From contig NZ_KB894646.1 of assembly GCF_000374585.1 (NCBI RefSeq), positions 1-64,000 on the forward strand: a stretch of DNA of 64,000 nucleotides. Direction: 5' to 3'. The notes beneath the pieces are model-generated. The model saw only the letters and a list, made by a program, of their open reading frames with translations, did not search any database and was not told the DNA's origin. Position 1 is the first letter of the stretch, and each line of letters opens with the position of its first letter. Shown here in pieces: positions 46,173 to 54,464 of the stretch. Both the position numbers and the translations under genes were made by a program. This stretch comes from Phocaeicola barnesiae DSM 18169 = JCM 13652 (lineage in GTDB: Bacteria; Bacteroidota; Bacteroidia; Bacteroidales; Bacteroidaceae).

Positions 46173-46889
46173 ATGAAGAAAACGAATTCAATGGCTTTCT
46201 TGTTGAGCGCATGTCTGGTAATGAGCAGTTGTGGCATGTCAAACACTGCTAAGGGCGGCTTGATAGGTGCCGGTAGTGGTGGTGCGTTAGGTGCCATCAT
46301 CGGTGGTGTCGTAGGACAAGGTAAAGGTGCGGCCATCGGCGCAGCTGTTGGTACAGCTGTAGGCGCAGGCGCAGGTGTATTAATCGGCAAGAAGATGGAC
46401 AAGGCTGCAGAGCAGGCTAAAGAAATCGAAGGCGCACAGGTAGAACAGGTAACAGACAACAATGGTCTTCAGGCTGTAAAAGTTACCTTTGACTCCGGTA
46501 TCCTGTTCAATACCAGTAGTGCAGTGTTGAGCTCCAATGCAAAAGCTGCCTTGAGCAAATTTGCCAATAACGTATTGAAGCAGAATCCGGATATGGATGT
46601 CAATGTATACGGATATACCGACAACCAGGGCTGGAAGAACTCTACAGCTGAACAGAGCGTTCAGAAAAACCTGAACCTGTCACAGGAACGTGCACAGAGT
46701 GTTGCCAGCTATCTGTTGAGTTGCGGTGCCAGCAGCAGCCAGATTAAGACTGTAGAAGGCTTGGGCGAATCTAATCCGGTTGCCGACAACAGTACAGCTG
46801 CCGGACGTCAGGAGAACCGTCGTGTAGAAGTTTATATGTATGCAAGCCAGAAGATGATTCAACAGGCAGAAAACGGAACATTGAACTAA
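46173..46889 (+). CDS. OmpA-family lipoprotein with glycine-zipper
   Basis: The 238-aa protein has a lipoprotein signal with acylated Cys20 (LVMSSC). A glycine/alanine-rich stretch (about 29-74, GGLIGAGSGGALGAIIGG and similar) looks like a glycine-zipper that may insert in or pack against the membrane. A C-terminal OmpA domain follows, with peptidoglycan-binding motif NVYGYTDNQG and the conserved NLSQERAQSVASYL...RRVEVYM. It resembles the YiaD type and probably tethers the outer membrane to the wall. Confidence 0.92.
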   Translation: MKKTNSMAFLLSACLVMSSCGMSNTAKGGLIGAGSGGALGAIIGGVVGQGKGAAIGAAVGTAVGAGAGVLIGKKMDKAAEQAKEIEGAQVEQVTDNNGLQAVKVTFDSGILFNTSSAVLSSNAKAALSKFANNVLKQNPDMDVNVYGYTDNQGWKNSTAEQSVQKNLNLSQERAQSVASYLLSCGASSSQIKTVEGLGESNPVADNSTAAGRQENRRVEVYMYASQKMIQQAENGTLN

Positions 46890-46927
46890 TTCTGAGAGTC
46901 AAATCAGTAAAACGTTTTAATACAAGT

Positions 46928-46966
46928 GTGTCAAAGATATTCCAATGTCTTTGACACTTTTTATTT
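46928..46966 (+). terminator. Terminator of the OmpA-like gene
   Basis: GTGTCAAAGA (46928-46937) pairs with TCTTTGACAC (46948-46957), followed by TTTTTATTTA. Confidence 0.88.
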
Positions 46967-46996
46967 ATCGGTATGTACATCCATTCATTTCTAATC

Positions 46997-47683
46997 ATGC
47001 GGAAGAAGTTTTTCAGATTGCTCCGGAATCTGGTCATTTTCTTTTTCGCCTCGTCCATTCTGGCTGTCGTCGCTTATCGGTTTATACCTGTATACCTGAC
47101 TCCTTTGATGATAATCCGTACCATCGGACAAGTGGTAGACGGTGAATCGGTCAAACTGGAACATCATTGGGTCCCCAAAGAAAAGATTTCCCGTCATTTA
47201 CCCATGGCAGTCATCGCTTCTGAGGACAACCGGTTCGCCTCGCATCACGGATTCGATTTTGTGGAAATCAATAAGGCAATCAAGGAAAACAAGACCCGGA
47301 AGAAAGCCAGAGGTGCCAGTACCATCAGCCAGCAGACCGCCAAGAATGTATTTCTGTGGCCTTCTTCGTCCTGGATTCGCAAAGGGTTTGAAGTCTATTT
47401 TACAGTATTGATAGAACTGGTATGGGACAAGGAACGGATTATGGAAGTCTACTTGAATTCCATTGAAATGGGAGACGGCATCTATGGAGCAGAAGCAGTG
47501 GCACGGGAACATTTCCAGACAACCGCTTCCAAATTGACTAAAGGCCAGTGCGCCTTGATTGCTGCCAGTCTGCCCAACCCTCACAAGTTCAATTCCGGGA
47601 AGCCGAGCAGCTATATGTTCAAGCGTCAGAAGAAAATCATGTATCTGATGCGTTGCGTACCCGTTTTTCCTCCTAAAGAATAG
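46997..47683 (+). CDS. mtgA: Monofunctional peptidoglycan glycosyltransferase
   Basis: The 228-aa GT51 enzyme polymerises lipid II without transpeptidation. An N-terminal membrane anchor ([18 protein letters not shown]) precedes [14 protein letters not shown], which carries the catalytic glutamate, and [19 protein letters not shown], the signature of the MtgA type. ATG 46997 ([11 protein letters not shown]) is preferred: an in-frame ATG at 46973 lies only 6 bases past the preceding terminator's T-run. It is convergent with and overlaps the DUF1460 gene by 11 bases. Confidence 0.93.
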   Translation: MRKKFFRLLRNLVIFFFASSILAVVAYRFIPVYLTPLMIIRTIGQVVDGESVKLEHHWVPKEKISRHLPMAVIASEDNRFASHHGFDFVEINKAIKENKTRKKARGASTISQQTAKNVFLWPSSSWIRKGFEVYFTVLIELVWDKERIMEVYLNSIEMGDGIYGAEAVAREHFQTTASKLTKGQCALIAASLPNPHKFNSGKPSSYMFKRQKKIMYLMRCVPVFPPKE

Positions 47684-48506
47684 CGATGACCCGTACTCCG
47701 GTATGGGTCTTTTTATTTTTCTGATACTCATACAGCGTCAGTGGGTCAAGGATGACCTTCCCTTTCTGCGAAGAAGCATGCAGCAGATGAAGCTCTCCTC
47801 CTATCCAGCAAGCGAAACCAACGTGTGTGACGTCCAATCCGTCAATGGTTGTTGTCAAGGCCAGAATACTCCCGTTCACTATAGGTAATTCTTCAGGCTG
47901 CCTGTTCAACCAGCCTTTAGGGATGTAAGGCATCGTGTAAGAATGCCATGGTGCTTCCATCTGCTTCAGCTGCTCTACCAGTTCCGGGGCATTTTTCAAT
48001 GCCGGATAGGAATCCGGATGCCGGCTCATGAAATTCAGTGTTACAGGCCAGGTATATCCGCTGATTGTACGTGTATATTCCCTTACGATTCCTTTTCGTT
48101 CGTTGTCTGCTATCCAGTCACTGAAATAGTGCAGACGGGACAGATACCCGTTACGTTCACCGTTTCGGTATCGTACAGTTGTCAGGTTCTTCTTGAAGGA
48201 TGCATAGCTGGTGGAATGCTGTTTGTCACACAAGACCAAAGCTGCAACCGTTTCAACAAAAGTAGTACAATCCAGTCTGTCCAGACAGACAACCAGATTC
48301 TCATCCGGGTTCCGGTTATCCAATGTCCCGGCAACATAAGACGTCCCGATAAACCGTTCCGCAAAAAACAGCGCACGGCTGCTATCGGCCGGTAAGGTTT
48401 TTGCGGCCTCTAACAGTCGTGCGACTTTTATGCTGTCTGTCGGCTGTGCCATCGCTACATTTGCAAAAAGCAACCCGCCGATTAATCCCCAACATCTAAC
48501 TGCCAT
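47673..48506 (-). CDS. DUF1460 amidase-like exported protein
   Basis: The 277-aa protein has a signal peptide (about 1-20, ending VAMAQ). It has the NlpC/P60-like DUF1460 fold: [17 protein letters not shown] holds the likely nucleophilic cysteine, and [13 protein letters not shown] supplies the histidine. Family structures suggest an N-acetylmuramoyl-L-alanine amidase-like enzyme acting on peptidoglycan fragments in the periplasm, though substrates are mostly unproven. Its start lies within the TRIC gene's end (11-base overlap), so the two are coupled. Confidence 0.88.
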   Translation of the reverse strand: MAVRCWGLIGGLLFANVAMAQPTDSIKVARLLEAAKTLPADSSRALFFAERFIGTSYVAGTLDNRNPDENLVVCLDRLDCTTFVETVAALVLCDKQHSTSYASFKKNLTTVRYRNGERNGYLSRLHYFSDWIADNERKGIVREYTRTISGYTWPVTLNFMSRHPDSYPALKNAPELVEQLKQMEAPWHSYTMPYIPKGWLNRQPEELPIVNGSILALTTTIDGLDVTHVGFACWIGGELHLLHASSQKGKVILDPLTLYEYQKNKKTHTGVRVIAIL

Positions 48507-49137
48507 GTTCTTCTGTATCTCCTTTCAAGATAGGTAAGGTAATCCGGTACTTGACAGCCAGGATACGTGTTATAAGTACTACACTGCCTCCGATAATCTG
48601 AGAGACACTGGTCTCCAGATTCATTCTCAGACAAAGCCAATAAGCGATACCTCCGATGACACATGCCATGGCATATATTTCCTTACGGAATATCAAAGGT
48701 ATTTCGTTGATGAATACGTCGCGGATAACACCTCCCGCCGCACCGGTAATACTACCCATGATGATAGCGACCCAGAAAGGATATCCTAAAGCCAGGCTCT
48801 TTTCGGTACCTACAATCGTAAACAAGGCCAGGCCGACGCTGTCAAAGATAAAGAATGTATTGTTTAACCGTATGACGTATTTCCCGAACGCAATGACAAA
48901 GAACATGGCAATGGCCGTACAGATTAAATAGACAGGCGTAGTCATCCACGCAGGAGTGACGTCCAACAGGACATCACGGATGGTACCCCCTCCGATGGCA
49001 GTTGCCAAACCGACTACGTATGCCCCGAACCAGTCGAACCGCTTGGCTGAAGCCAGGCGGATACCACTGATAGCGAAAGCAAAGGTTCCGATAAAATCCA
49101 GAATGTTTACAAACGATGGAACTTGGAATGGAATCAT
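48496..49137 (-). CDS. TRIC/UPF0126-type membrane protein
   Basis: The 213-aa protein has six to seven transmembrane segments in two related halves. Each carries the kinked-helix glycine motif (GLATAIGGGTIRDVLL and GSITGAAGGVIRDVFI), the hallmark of the bacterial UPF0126/TRIC cation channel family. The ions moved in vivo are uncertain; potassium is conducted by TRIC homologues. The usual RDV pattern is intact in both halves. It is downstream of the DUF3078 gene and overlaps the DUF1460 gene. Confidence 0.92.
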   Translation of the reverse strand: MIPFQVPSFVNILDFIGTFAFAISGIRLASAKRFDWFGAYVVGLATAIGGGTIRDVLLDVTPAWMTTPVYLICTAIAMFFVIAFGKYVIRLNNTFFIFDSVGLALFTIVGTEKSLALGYPFWVAIIMGSITGAAGGVIRDVFINEIPLIFRKEIYAMACVIGGIAYWLCLRMNLETSVSQIIGGSVVLITRILAVKYRITLPILKGDTEEHGS

Positions 49138-49184
49138 TGTCTTTTGTTTTAGGATAAATAAAATGGTGTAAACTATTACCCGTA

Positions 49185-50612
49185 TTACCAGGTATAGTTC
49201 AGACCGAAACTCAGTAATTCTTGAAGCTGTAAGTAGCTGTCATCGGGTTCCCTCGTTACCCCATCATCAAATCTTCCGTGAAAGAAGAGTTTGGTGGAAA
49301 GATACTTGTTGAAAGTAAATGTAAATGTATTTTCCCATTCGGCCAATACCTTTTCATAGTTGGTTGTATAAGAGAATCGGGACTCCCACATCAACGTTTC
49401 CATGAGTTTCCACTTCCAGGTAGCTTCCACCTTCGAACCCCAGACGCTCTCCCGTTTGTGCCCTTCCTTGATGTTGAATTTCGTTGGGTCCAACCGGTCA
49501 TCGGCAATGCTATACAACGTATAGTTGATAGGGTTTATCAGTACGGAAAGGTTACAGATGCCATCTTTGATGTACTTGTAGTCCATACCGAGACCCAGGT
49601 TCAGCTCAGCCGGTGAAAGGAAACTGGAAACCAGATTATTCGTATTCGTTTCATAATTTGAGAAGAACTGGGTCTTGAATTCTCCTGAGAGGGTGTAGTA
49701 CCAGTTGCTTATGGCCTTATAACCAATCTTGGAGCTGATACGGAGCAAGTCATTGTTGGCTTTATAACTGTGCAATGTATCTGATGGAGCTGTAATGAAA
49801 CCAAGCTTCCATTCTATCTTGTTCTCAATCTGCGTACGCTGCTTGTCGTCGTAATTGGCCTGCCAGACAAATCCGGACAGAAGTGAGACTGTACTTTCAC
49901 CACCTTTATACCAGTTGTCGGATATATAGTTTTGAGAGAATTGCAGGTAACTGTTTCCTCCTTTCGTCCAGAAATTAGGCTTGAAAACCAACAAATCCTT
50001 ATCTACGACCTGCCCTGAAGGAATATTCGGCTGAATGAATTTCTTTACTTCCTCCTTCGCGGATTTCTGTTCCACAACCGTAACTTGTGGTACATCCAAT
50101 GTTTTCAGTTGTTCTTCATTCAATTTTACAAGCTGTGGATAATGCGTATAGAAATAGAGCAACTGGCGGTTGACTCCTTCATCTATCCGTTTGGATTTTT
50201 CCAAATCAGGAACCTTTTCGAGTTCTTTCTCGAACAATGTCTGTTTGACAAAAGGAATCTTCGGCTTCCAGGCATCAATACTCATCGATTCGGCAATCGG
50301 ATCGGAAAAGTAAGTGGCAGGTATTACCAGTTTATAATAATCCGGATCGGTACGAAGTCCGGTAATGATCAGATAAATATCATCCCAACGCTCCATGGCA
50401 TCCTCGTACTGTTTACGGAAGCCGTTTATCAACTTATAGAACTTAACTTTTTCCTGTCCCGGCTGGATAAACATACCCGGTAGAAAGCTCGATTCCACCA
50501 AAGAATCATTGACTACCGCCGTTTGCGACATAGCGGGAACGGCAGCCATACCGCTTGTATACCCACCTCCAATCGACAAGACTGACAGTAAAACACCTAT
50601 TGATTTTTTCAT
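49185..50612 (-). CDS. DUF3078 outer-membrane-type protein
   Basis: The 475-aa protein has a signal peptide (about 1-22). Residues from about 210 on alternate like beta-strands and include the DUF3078 hallmark DNWYKGGESTVSLLSGFVWQ. The end LLSFGLNYTW, with a terminal aromatic, fits an outer-membrane barrel. Function is unknown. I chose ATG 50612 (MKKSIGVLLSVL); a longer reading would start inside the promoter region. TRIC lies 47 bases downstream, possibly one operon. Confidence 0.86.
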   Translation of the reverse strand: MKKSIGVLLSVLSIGGGYTSGMAAVPAMSQTAVVNDSLVESSFLPGMFIQPGQEKVKFYKLINGFRKQYEDAMERWDDIYLIITGLRTDPDYYKLVIPATYFSDPIAESMSIDAWKPKIPFVKQTLFEKELEKVPDLEKSKRIDEGVNRQLLYFYTHYPQLVKLNEEQLKTLDVPQVTVVEQKSAKEEVKKFIQPNIPSGQVVDKDLLVFKPNFWTKGGNSYLQFSQNYISDNWYKGGESTVSLLSGFVWQANYDDKQRTQIENKIEWKLGFITAPSDTLHSYKANNDLLRISSKIGYKAISNWYYTLSGEFKTQFFSNYETNTNNLVSSFLSPAELNLGLGMDYKYIKDGICNLSVLINPINYTLYSIADDRLDPTKFNIKEGHKRESVWGSKVEATWKWKLMETLMWESRFSYTTNYEKVLAEWENTFTFTFNKYLSTKLFFHGRFDDGVTREPDDSYLQLQELLSFGLNYTW

Positions 50613-50634
50613 TTCTTCAGTTCGTAATTTTACG

Positions 50635-50642
50635 CAAATGTA
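50635..50642 (-). promoter_or_regulatory. -7 box for the DUF3078 gene
   Basis: The minus strand reads TACATTTG, matching TAnnTTTG, 22 bases before the start. Confidence 0.45.
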
Positions 50643-50733
50643 CAATTTATTTTTTCTACTCGGCGTAAACTTCAACAAATATTGTTAGGAGAACGATATG
50701 AATCTAAATTAGTGGAAATGTTTTGGCCGTTTA

Positions 50734-50765
50734 TTTCATTGTTTTCGGCTTTTTTTGTATTTTTG
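50734..50765 (+). promoter_or_regulatory. Promoter of pyrG
   Basis: TTTC (50734-50737), 20 bases, TATTTTTG (50758-50765): one mismatch from consensus. The start at 50807 leaves a leader of about 35 nt. Confidence 0.7.
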
Positions 50766-50806
50766 CAACTTCGAAAAAGTAGTTGATAATTTTAAACATT
50801 CATATT

Positions 50807-52405
50807 GTGGCAGAAACAAAGTACATTTTCGTGACAGGTGGTGTTGCTTCTTCATTAGGAAAAGGCATCATTTCATCATCTATCGGTAAATTGCTGCAGG
50901 CCAGAGGCTACAGCGTAACAATCCAGAAGTTTGACCCCTACATCAACATTGACCCAGGTACATTGAATCCTTACGAACATGGCGAATGCTATGTGACCGT
51001 CGACGGACACGAAGCCGACTTGGACTTAGGTCATTACGAACGTTTCTTAGGTATCCAGACTACCAAGGCCAACAACATTACCACAGGCCGTATCTACAAG
51101 AGTGTAATTGACAAAGAACGTCATGGAGACTATTTGGGTAAGACCATTCAGATTATCCCTCACATTACTGATGAAATCAAGCGTAACGTCAAATTGCTTG
51201 GAAACAAGTATAAATTTGACTTTGTCATCACTGAAATCGGTGGTACCGTAGGTGATATCGAATCTTTGCCTTACCTGGAAAGTATCCGTCAGTTGAAGTG
51301 GGAACTCGGCAGAAATGCCTTGTGTGTTCATCTGACTTACGTACCTTATCTGGCAGCAGCCGGTGAATTGAAGACCAAACCGACCCAACATTCCGTCAAG
51401 GAACTGCAGTCTGTGGGTATCCAGCCGGATATTCTGGTATTGCGTACCGAACATGAACTGAGCACTAATCTGAAGAAGAAAGTCGCCTTGTTCTGCAACG
51501 TGGACGAAAGCGCTGTTATCCAGTCGAAGGATATGCCGACCATCTACGAAGTACCTCTGCGCATGCAGGAACAGGGACTGGATGTGACTATCCTGCGTAA
51601 GATGGGACTGCCGGTAGGCGAAACTCCTACCCTCGGCCCTTGGAGAGACTTCCTGGACCGCCGTTACAAAGCGACAGAAAAGGTCAAAATCGGTCTGGTA
51701 GGAAAATACGATCTGCAGGATGCCTACAAGTCTATCCTGGAGGCTCTGTCTCAGGCTGCTACTTACAACGACCGTAAAGCAGACATTCATTTCATCAACA
51801 GTGAAAAACTGACTGACGAAAACGTGGAAGAAAGTCTGAAGGACATGGACGGAATCATTATCTGTCCGGGATTCGGTCAGCGCGGTATCGAAGGTAAATT
51901 CGTTGCCATCAAATATTGCCGTACCCACAATGTTCCGACCTTCGGTATCTGTCTGGGTATGCAGTGTATGGCCATTGAGTTTGCCCGCAACGTATTGGGA
52001 TATACCGATGCCAACAGCCGTGAAATGGATGAAAAAACTCCGCACAATGTCATTGACATCATGGAAGAACAGAAATCTGTTACCAACATGGGTGGTACCA
52101 TGCGTCTGGGTGCATACGAATGTGTACTCGATCCGGAGTCACGGGCTTATCAGGCATATCAGAACACACACATTCAGGAACGTCACCGTCACCGCTATGA
52201 ATTCAACAACAACTTCAAGGCTGAATTTGAAAATGCCGGTATGAAGTGTGTAGGTATCAATCCGGATTCTGATCTGGTAGAAATTATCGAAATTCCTACC
52301 TTGAAATGGTTCATCGGTACTCAGTTCCATCCGGAATACAGCAGTACAGTACTGAAACCACATCCTCTGTTCTTGTCATTTATCAAAGCTGCAATTGATA
52401 AATAA
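50807..52405 (+). CDS. pyrG: CTP synthase
   Basis: The 532-aa enzyme converts UTP to CTP using glutamine. Start GTG 50807 gives the family N-terminus MAETKYIFVTGGVASSLGKG; a TTG further up is less likely. The synthase domain binds ATP with SSLGKGIISSSIG. The glutaminase domain has the catalytic Cys382 (GICLGMQCM) and the QFHPEYSS His-Glu pair. yidC follows 30 bases later. Confidence 0.98.
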   Translation: MAETKYIFVTGGVASSLGKGIISSSIGKLLQARGYSVTIQKFDPYINIDPGTLNPYEHGECYVTVDGHEADLDLGHYERFLGIQTTKANNITTGRIYKSVIDKERHGDYLGKTIQIIPHITDEIKRNVKLLGNKYKFDFVITEIGGTVGDIESLPYLESIRQLKWELGRNALCVHLTYVPYLAAAGELKTKPTQHSVKELQSVGIQPDILVLRTEHELSTNLKKKVALFCNVDESAVIQSKDMPTIYEVPLRMQEQGLDVTILRKMGLPVGETPTLGPWRDFLDRRYKATEKVKIGLVGKYDLQDAYKSILEALSQAATYNDRKADIHFINSEKLTDENVEESLKDMDGIIICPGFGQRGIEGKFVAIKYCRTHNVPTFGICLGMQCMAIEFARNVLGYTDANSREMDEKTPHNVIDIMEEQKSVTNMGGTMRLGAYECVLDPESRAYQAYQNTHIQERHRHRYEFNNNFKAEFENAGMKCVGINPDSDLVEIIEIPTLKWFIGTQFHPEYSSTVLKPHPLFLSFIKAAIDK

Positions 52406-52435
52406 CTAAGGGTATTAATCTGAAAACAAAATAAA

Positions 52436-54289
52436 ATGGATAAAAACACGTTAGTGGGATTTGCTCTGATTGGTGCGGTCATCGTAGGCTTTGGTATCTA
52501 TAACCGCCCCAGTCCGGAGGAAATGGCACGCGAACAACATTATCGAGATTCAATTCAAGCCGTTGCTCAGAAACAGCAGCAACTGCAGGAAGCCCAGGAA
52601 GCGGCCGCCGAGAAGACAATCCAGCTGGATTCTACATCGGCGTTCTTTCAGGCAACTACCGGAACCGAACAGTTCACCACCTTACAGAATGAGCTGATAC
52701 AGCTGACCTTTACGAACAAGGGCGGACGTGTCAGCAAGGCGATGCTGAAAGAGTATACCGACCAGCAGAAACAGCCTCTGGTGTTATTCGATGGTGAGGA
52801 TGCTACGATGAACTTCGGCTTCGATGGAAAGAACGAGAATATTCTGACGGAAAACATGTACTTCCAGCCGATGAATGTGACCGACAGTACTGTAACGATG
52901 CGTTTGAACGCAGGTAACGGAGGCTATCTGGACTTCAATTACAAGCTGTTGCCGCATTCTTATATGGTAGATTTCTCCGTACAGGCTGTAGGCATGAAGA
53001 ATTTCTTCTCTTCGTCTACCAAAACCATGAACATCGATTGGAGCCAGCGCGCCCGTCAGATGGAAAAGGGTTATACCTTCGAGCAACGTTACACCTCGCT
53101 TACTTATAAGCCGGTAGATGACAGCTCGGATTACCTGAGCGAGACGAAGGATGATAAGGAAACCATTCCGGAAGCATTGGATTGGATTGCTTTCAAGAAC
53201 CAGTATTTCTCTTGTGTATTCATCGCTGAAAAGACTTTTGAAGACGCCACATTGGAATCTACCATGGAAACTCAGGGAAGCGGATACATGAAGGCCTACG
53301 ATGCTGAAATGAAGACCGCTTTCGACCCGACAGGTGAGAAACCAAGTAATTTCCAATTCTATTTCGGACCGAACCACTTCAAGACCTTGCTGGCCAGCAA
53401 TGACCTGATCTTCAAGGACAAGGATCCGGAACTGGAAGACTTGGTTTACTTGGGATGGCCGATTATCCGATGGATTAACCGCTGGTTCACCATCAACCTG
53501 TTCGACTGGTTGTCCGGCTGGGGATTGAGCATGGGGATCGTTATCCTGCTGATGACCATCATAGTAAAGATTCTGGTACTTCCTACTACCTGGAAATCTT
53601 TCATTTCATCGGCCAAGATGCGTGCCTTGAAACCGTATGTCGACAAGATTGCCGAGAAATATCCGAATCAGGAAGATGCGCTGAAGAAACAGCAGGAGAC
53701 TATGGCCCTGTACAGCCAGTATGGAGTCAGCCCGATGGGTGGCTGTCTGCCGATGCTCTTGCAGACTCCGGTTTTCATGGCGTTGTTCTTCTTCGTACCG
53801 AATGCAATCGAACTCCGCCAGCAAGGTTTCCTGTGGGCGGATGACTTGTCTTCTTACGATGACCTGATCAGTTGGAGTACACACATTCCTTTGTTGGGTA
53901 ACCACTTGAGTCTGTTCTGTCTCTTGTTCAGTGCAGCGACTGTCATCCAACAGATCATCATGATGAAGCAGCAGGATACAGGTGCCAACCCTCAGATGGC
54001 GGCTATGAAGTGGATGATGTATATCATGCCTATCATGTTCTTCTTCATCTTCAATGAATATGCATCTGGTTTGAGTTACTATTACTTCATTTCCAGTTTG
54101 ATTGGTATCCTGACCATGTGGGTAATGCGTAAGATGACTGACGAGAAGAAGTTGCTGGCCCAGTTGGAAGCCAACAAGAAAGAACCTTCCAAGCAGAAGC
54201 AAAGCGGTCTGATGGCTAAGCTGGAAGCTTTGCAGAAAGAACAGGAACGTTTACAGAAAGAACGTCAGGAACGGATGAAAAAGAAATAA
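52436..54289 (+). CDS. yidC: Membrane protein insertase YidC
   Basis: The 617-aa inner-membrane insertase has an N-terminal transmembrane helix (LVGFALIGAVIVGFGIY). A large periplasmic beta-domain (about 60-340) follows. The conserved insertase core begins WLSGWGLSMGIVILLMTIIV and includes PMGGCLPMLLQTPVFMALF. The C-terminus is a lysine-rich coiled tail that may contact ribosomes. It probably shares a transcript with pyrG, whose stop is 30 bases upstream. Confidence 0.97.
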   Translation: MDKNTLVGFALIGAVIVGFGIYNRPSPEEMAREQHYRDSIQAVAQKQQQLQEAQEAAAEKTIQLDSTSAFFQATTGTEQFTTLQNELIQLTFTNKGGRVSKAMLKEYTDQQKQPLVLFDGEDATMNFGFDGKNENILTENMYFQPMNVTDSTVTMRLNAGNGGYLDFNYKLLPHSYMVDFSVQAVGMKNFFSSSTKTMNIDWSQRARQMEKGYTFEQRYTSLTYKPVDDSSDYLSETKDDKETIPEALDWIAFKNQYFSCVFIAEKTFEDATLESTMETQGSGYMKAYDAEMKTAFDPTGEKPSNFQFYFGPNHFKTLLASNDLIFKDKDPELEDLVYLGWPIIRWINRWFTINLFDWLSGWGLSMGIVILLMTIIVKILVLPTTWKSFISSAKMRALKPYVDKIAEKYPNQEDALKKQQETMALYSQYGVSPMGGCLPMLLQTPVFMALFFFVPNAIELRQQGFLWADDLSSYDDLISWSTHIPLLGNHLSLFCLLFSAATVIQQIIMMKQQDTGANPQMAAMKWMMYIMPIMFFFIFNEYASGLSYYYFISSLIGILTMWVMRKMTDEKKLLAQLEANKKEPSKQKQSGLMAKLEALQKEQERLQKERQERMKKK

Positions 54290-54315
54290 TTCGTTTCGAA
54301 CCATAAATCAGAAAG

Positions 54316-54359
54316 GCGAAGAAAGCGAGGTGAACAAGCCTCGGTTCTTCGCTTTTTTT
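54316..54359 (+). terminator. Terminator of pyrG-yidC
   Basis: GCGAAGAA (54316-54323) pairs with TTCTTCGC (54345-54352), with an inner CGAGG/CCTCG stem and seven Ts following. Confidence 0.92.
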
Positions 54360-54403
54360 ATGGTTGTCCATCAGCTCCAGGACGACACTTTTATAGAGAT
54401 TAT

Positions 54404-54435
54404 TTTTCTTATACGGAAAAAATAATGTATGTTTG
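54404..54435 (+). promoter_or_regulatory. Candidate promoter of the GH20 gene
   Basis: TTTT (54404-54407), 20 bases, TATGTTTG (54428-54435). It overlaps any longer reading of the gene, which favours ATG 54465. Confidence 0.6.
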
Positions 54436-54464
54436 CATGCATATCTATTTTAAACTTTGTTATC

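Noticed and set aside
46973-46996. A longer MtgA start
   Set aside because: It is six bases after the previous terminator's T-run and adds residues not typical of MtgA.
51047-52045. A 332-codon minus-strand frame opposite pyrG
   Set aside because: Antisense to a highly conserved enzyme, with no promoter and no recognisable domain.
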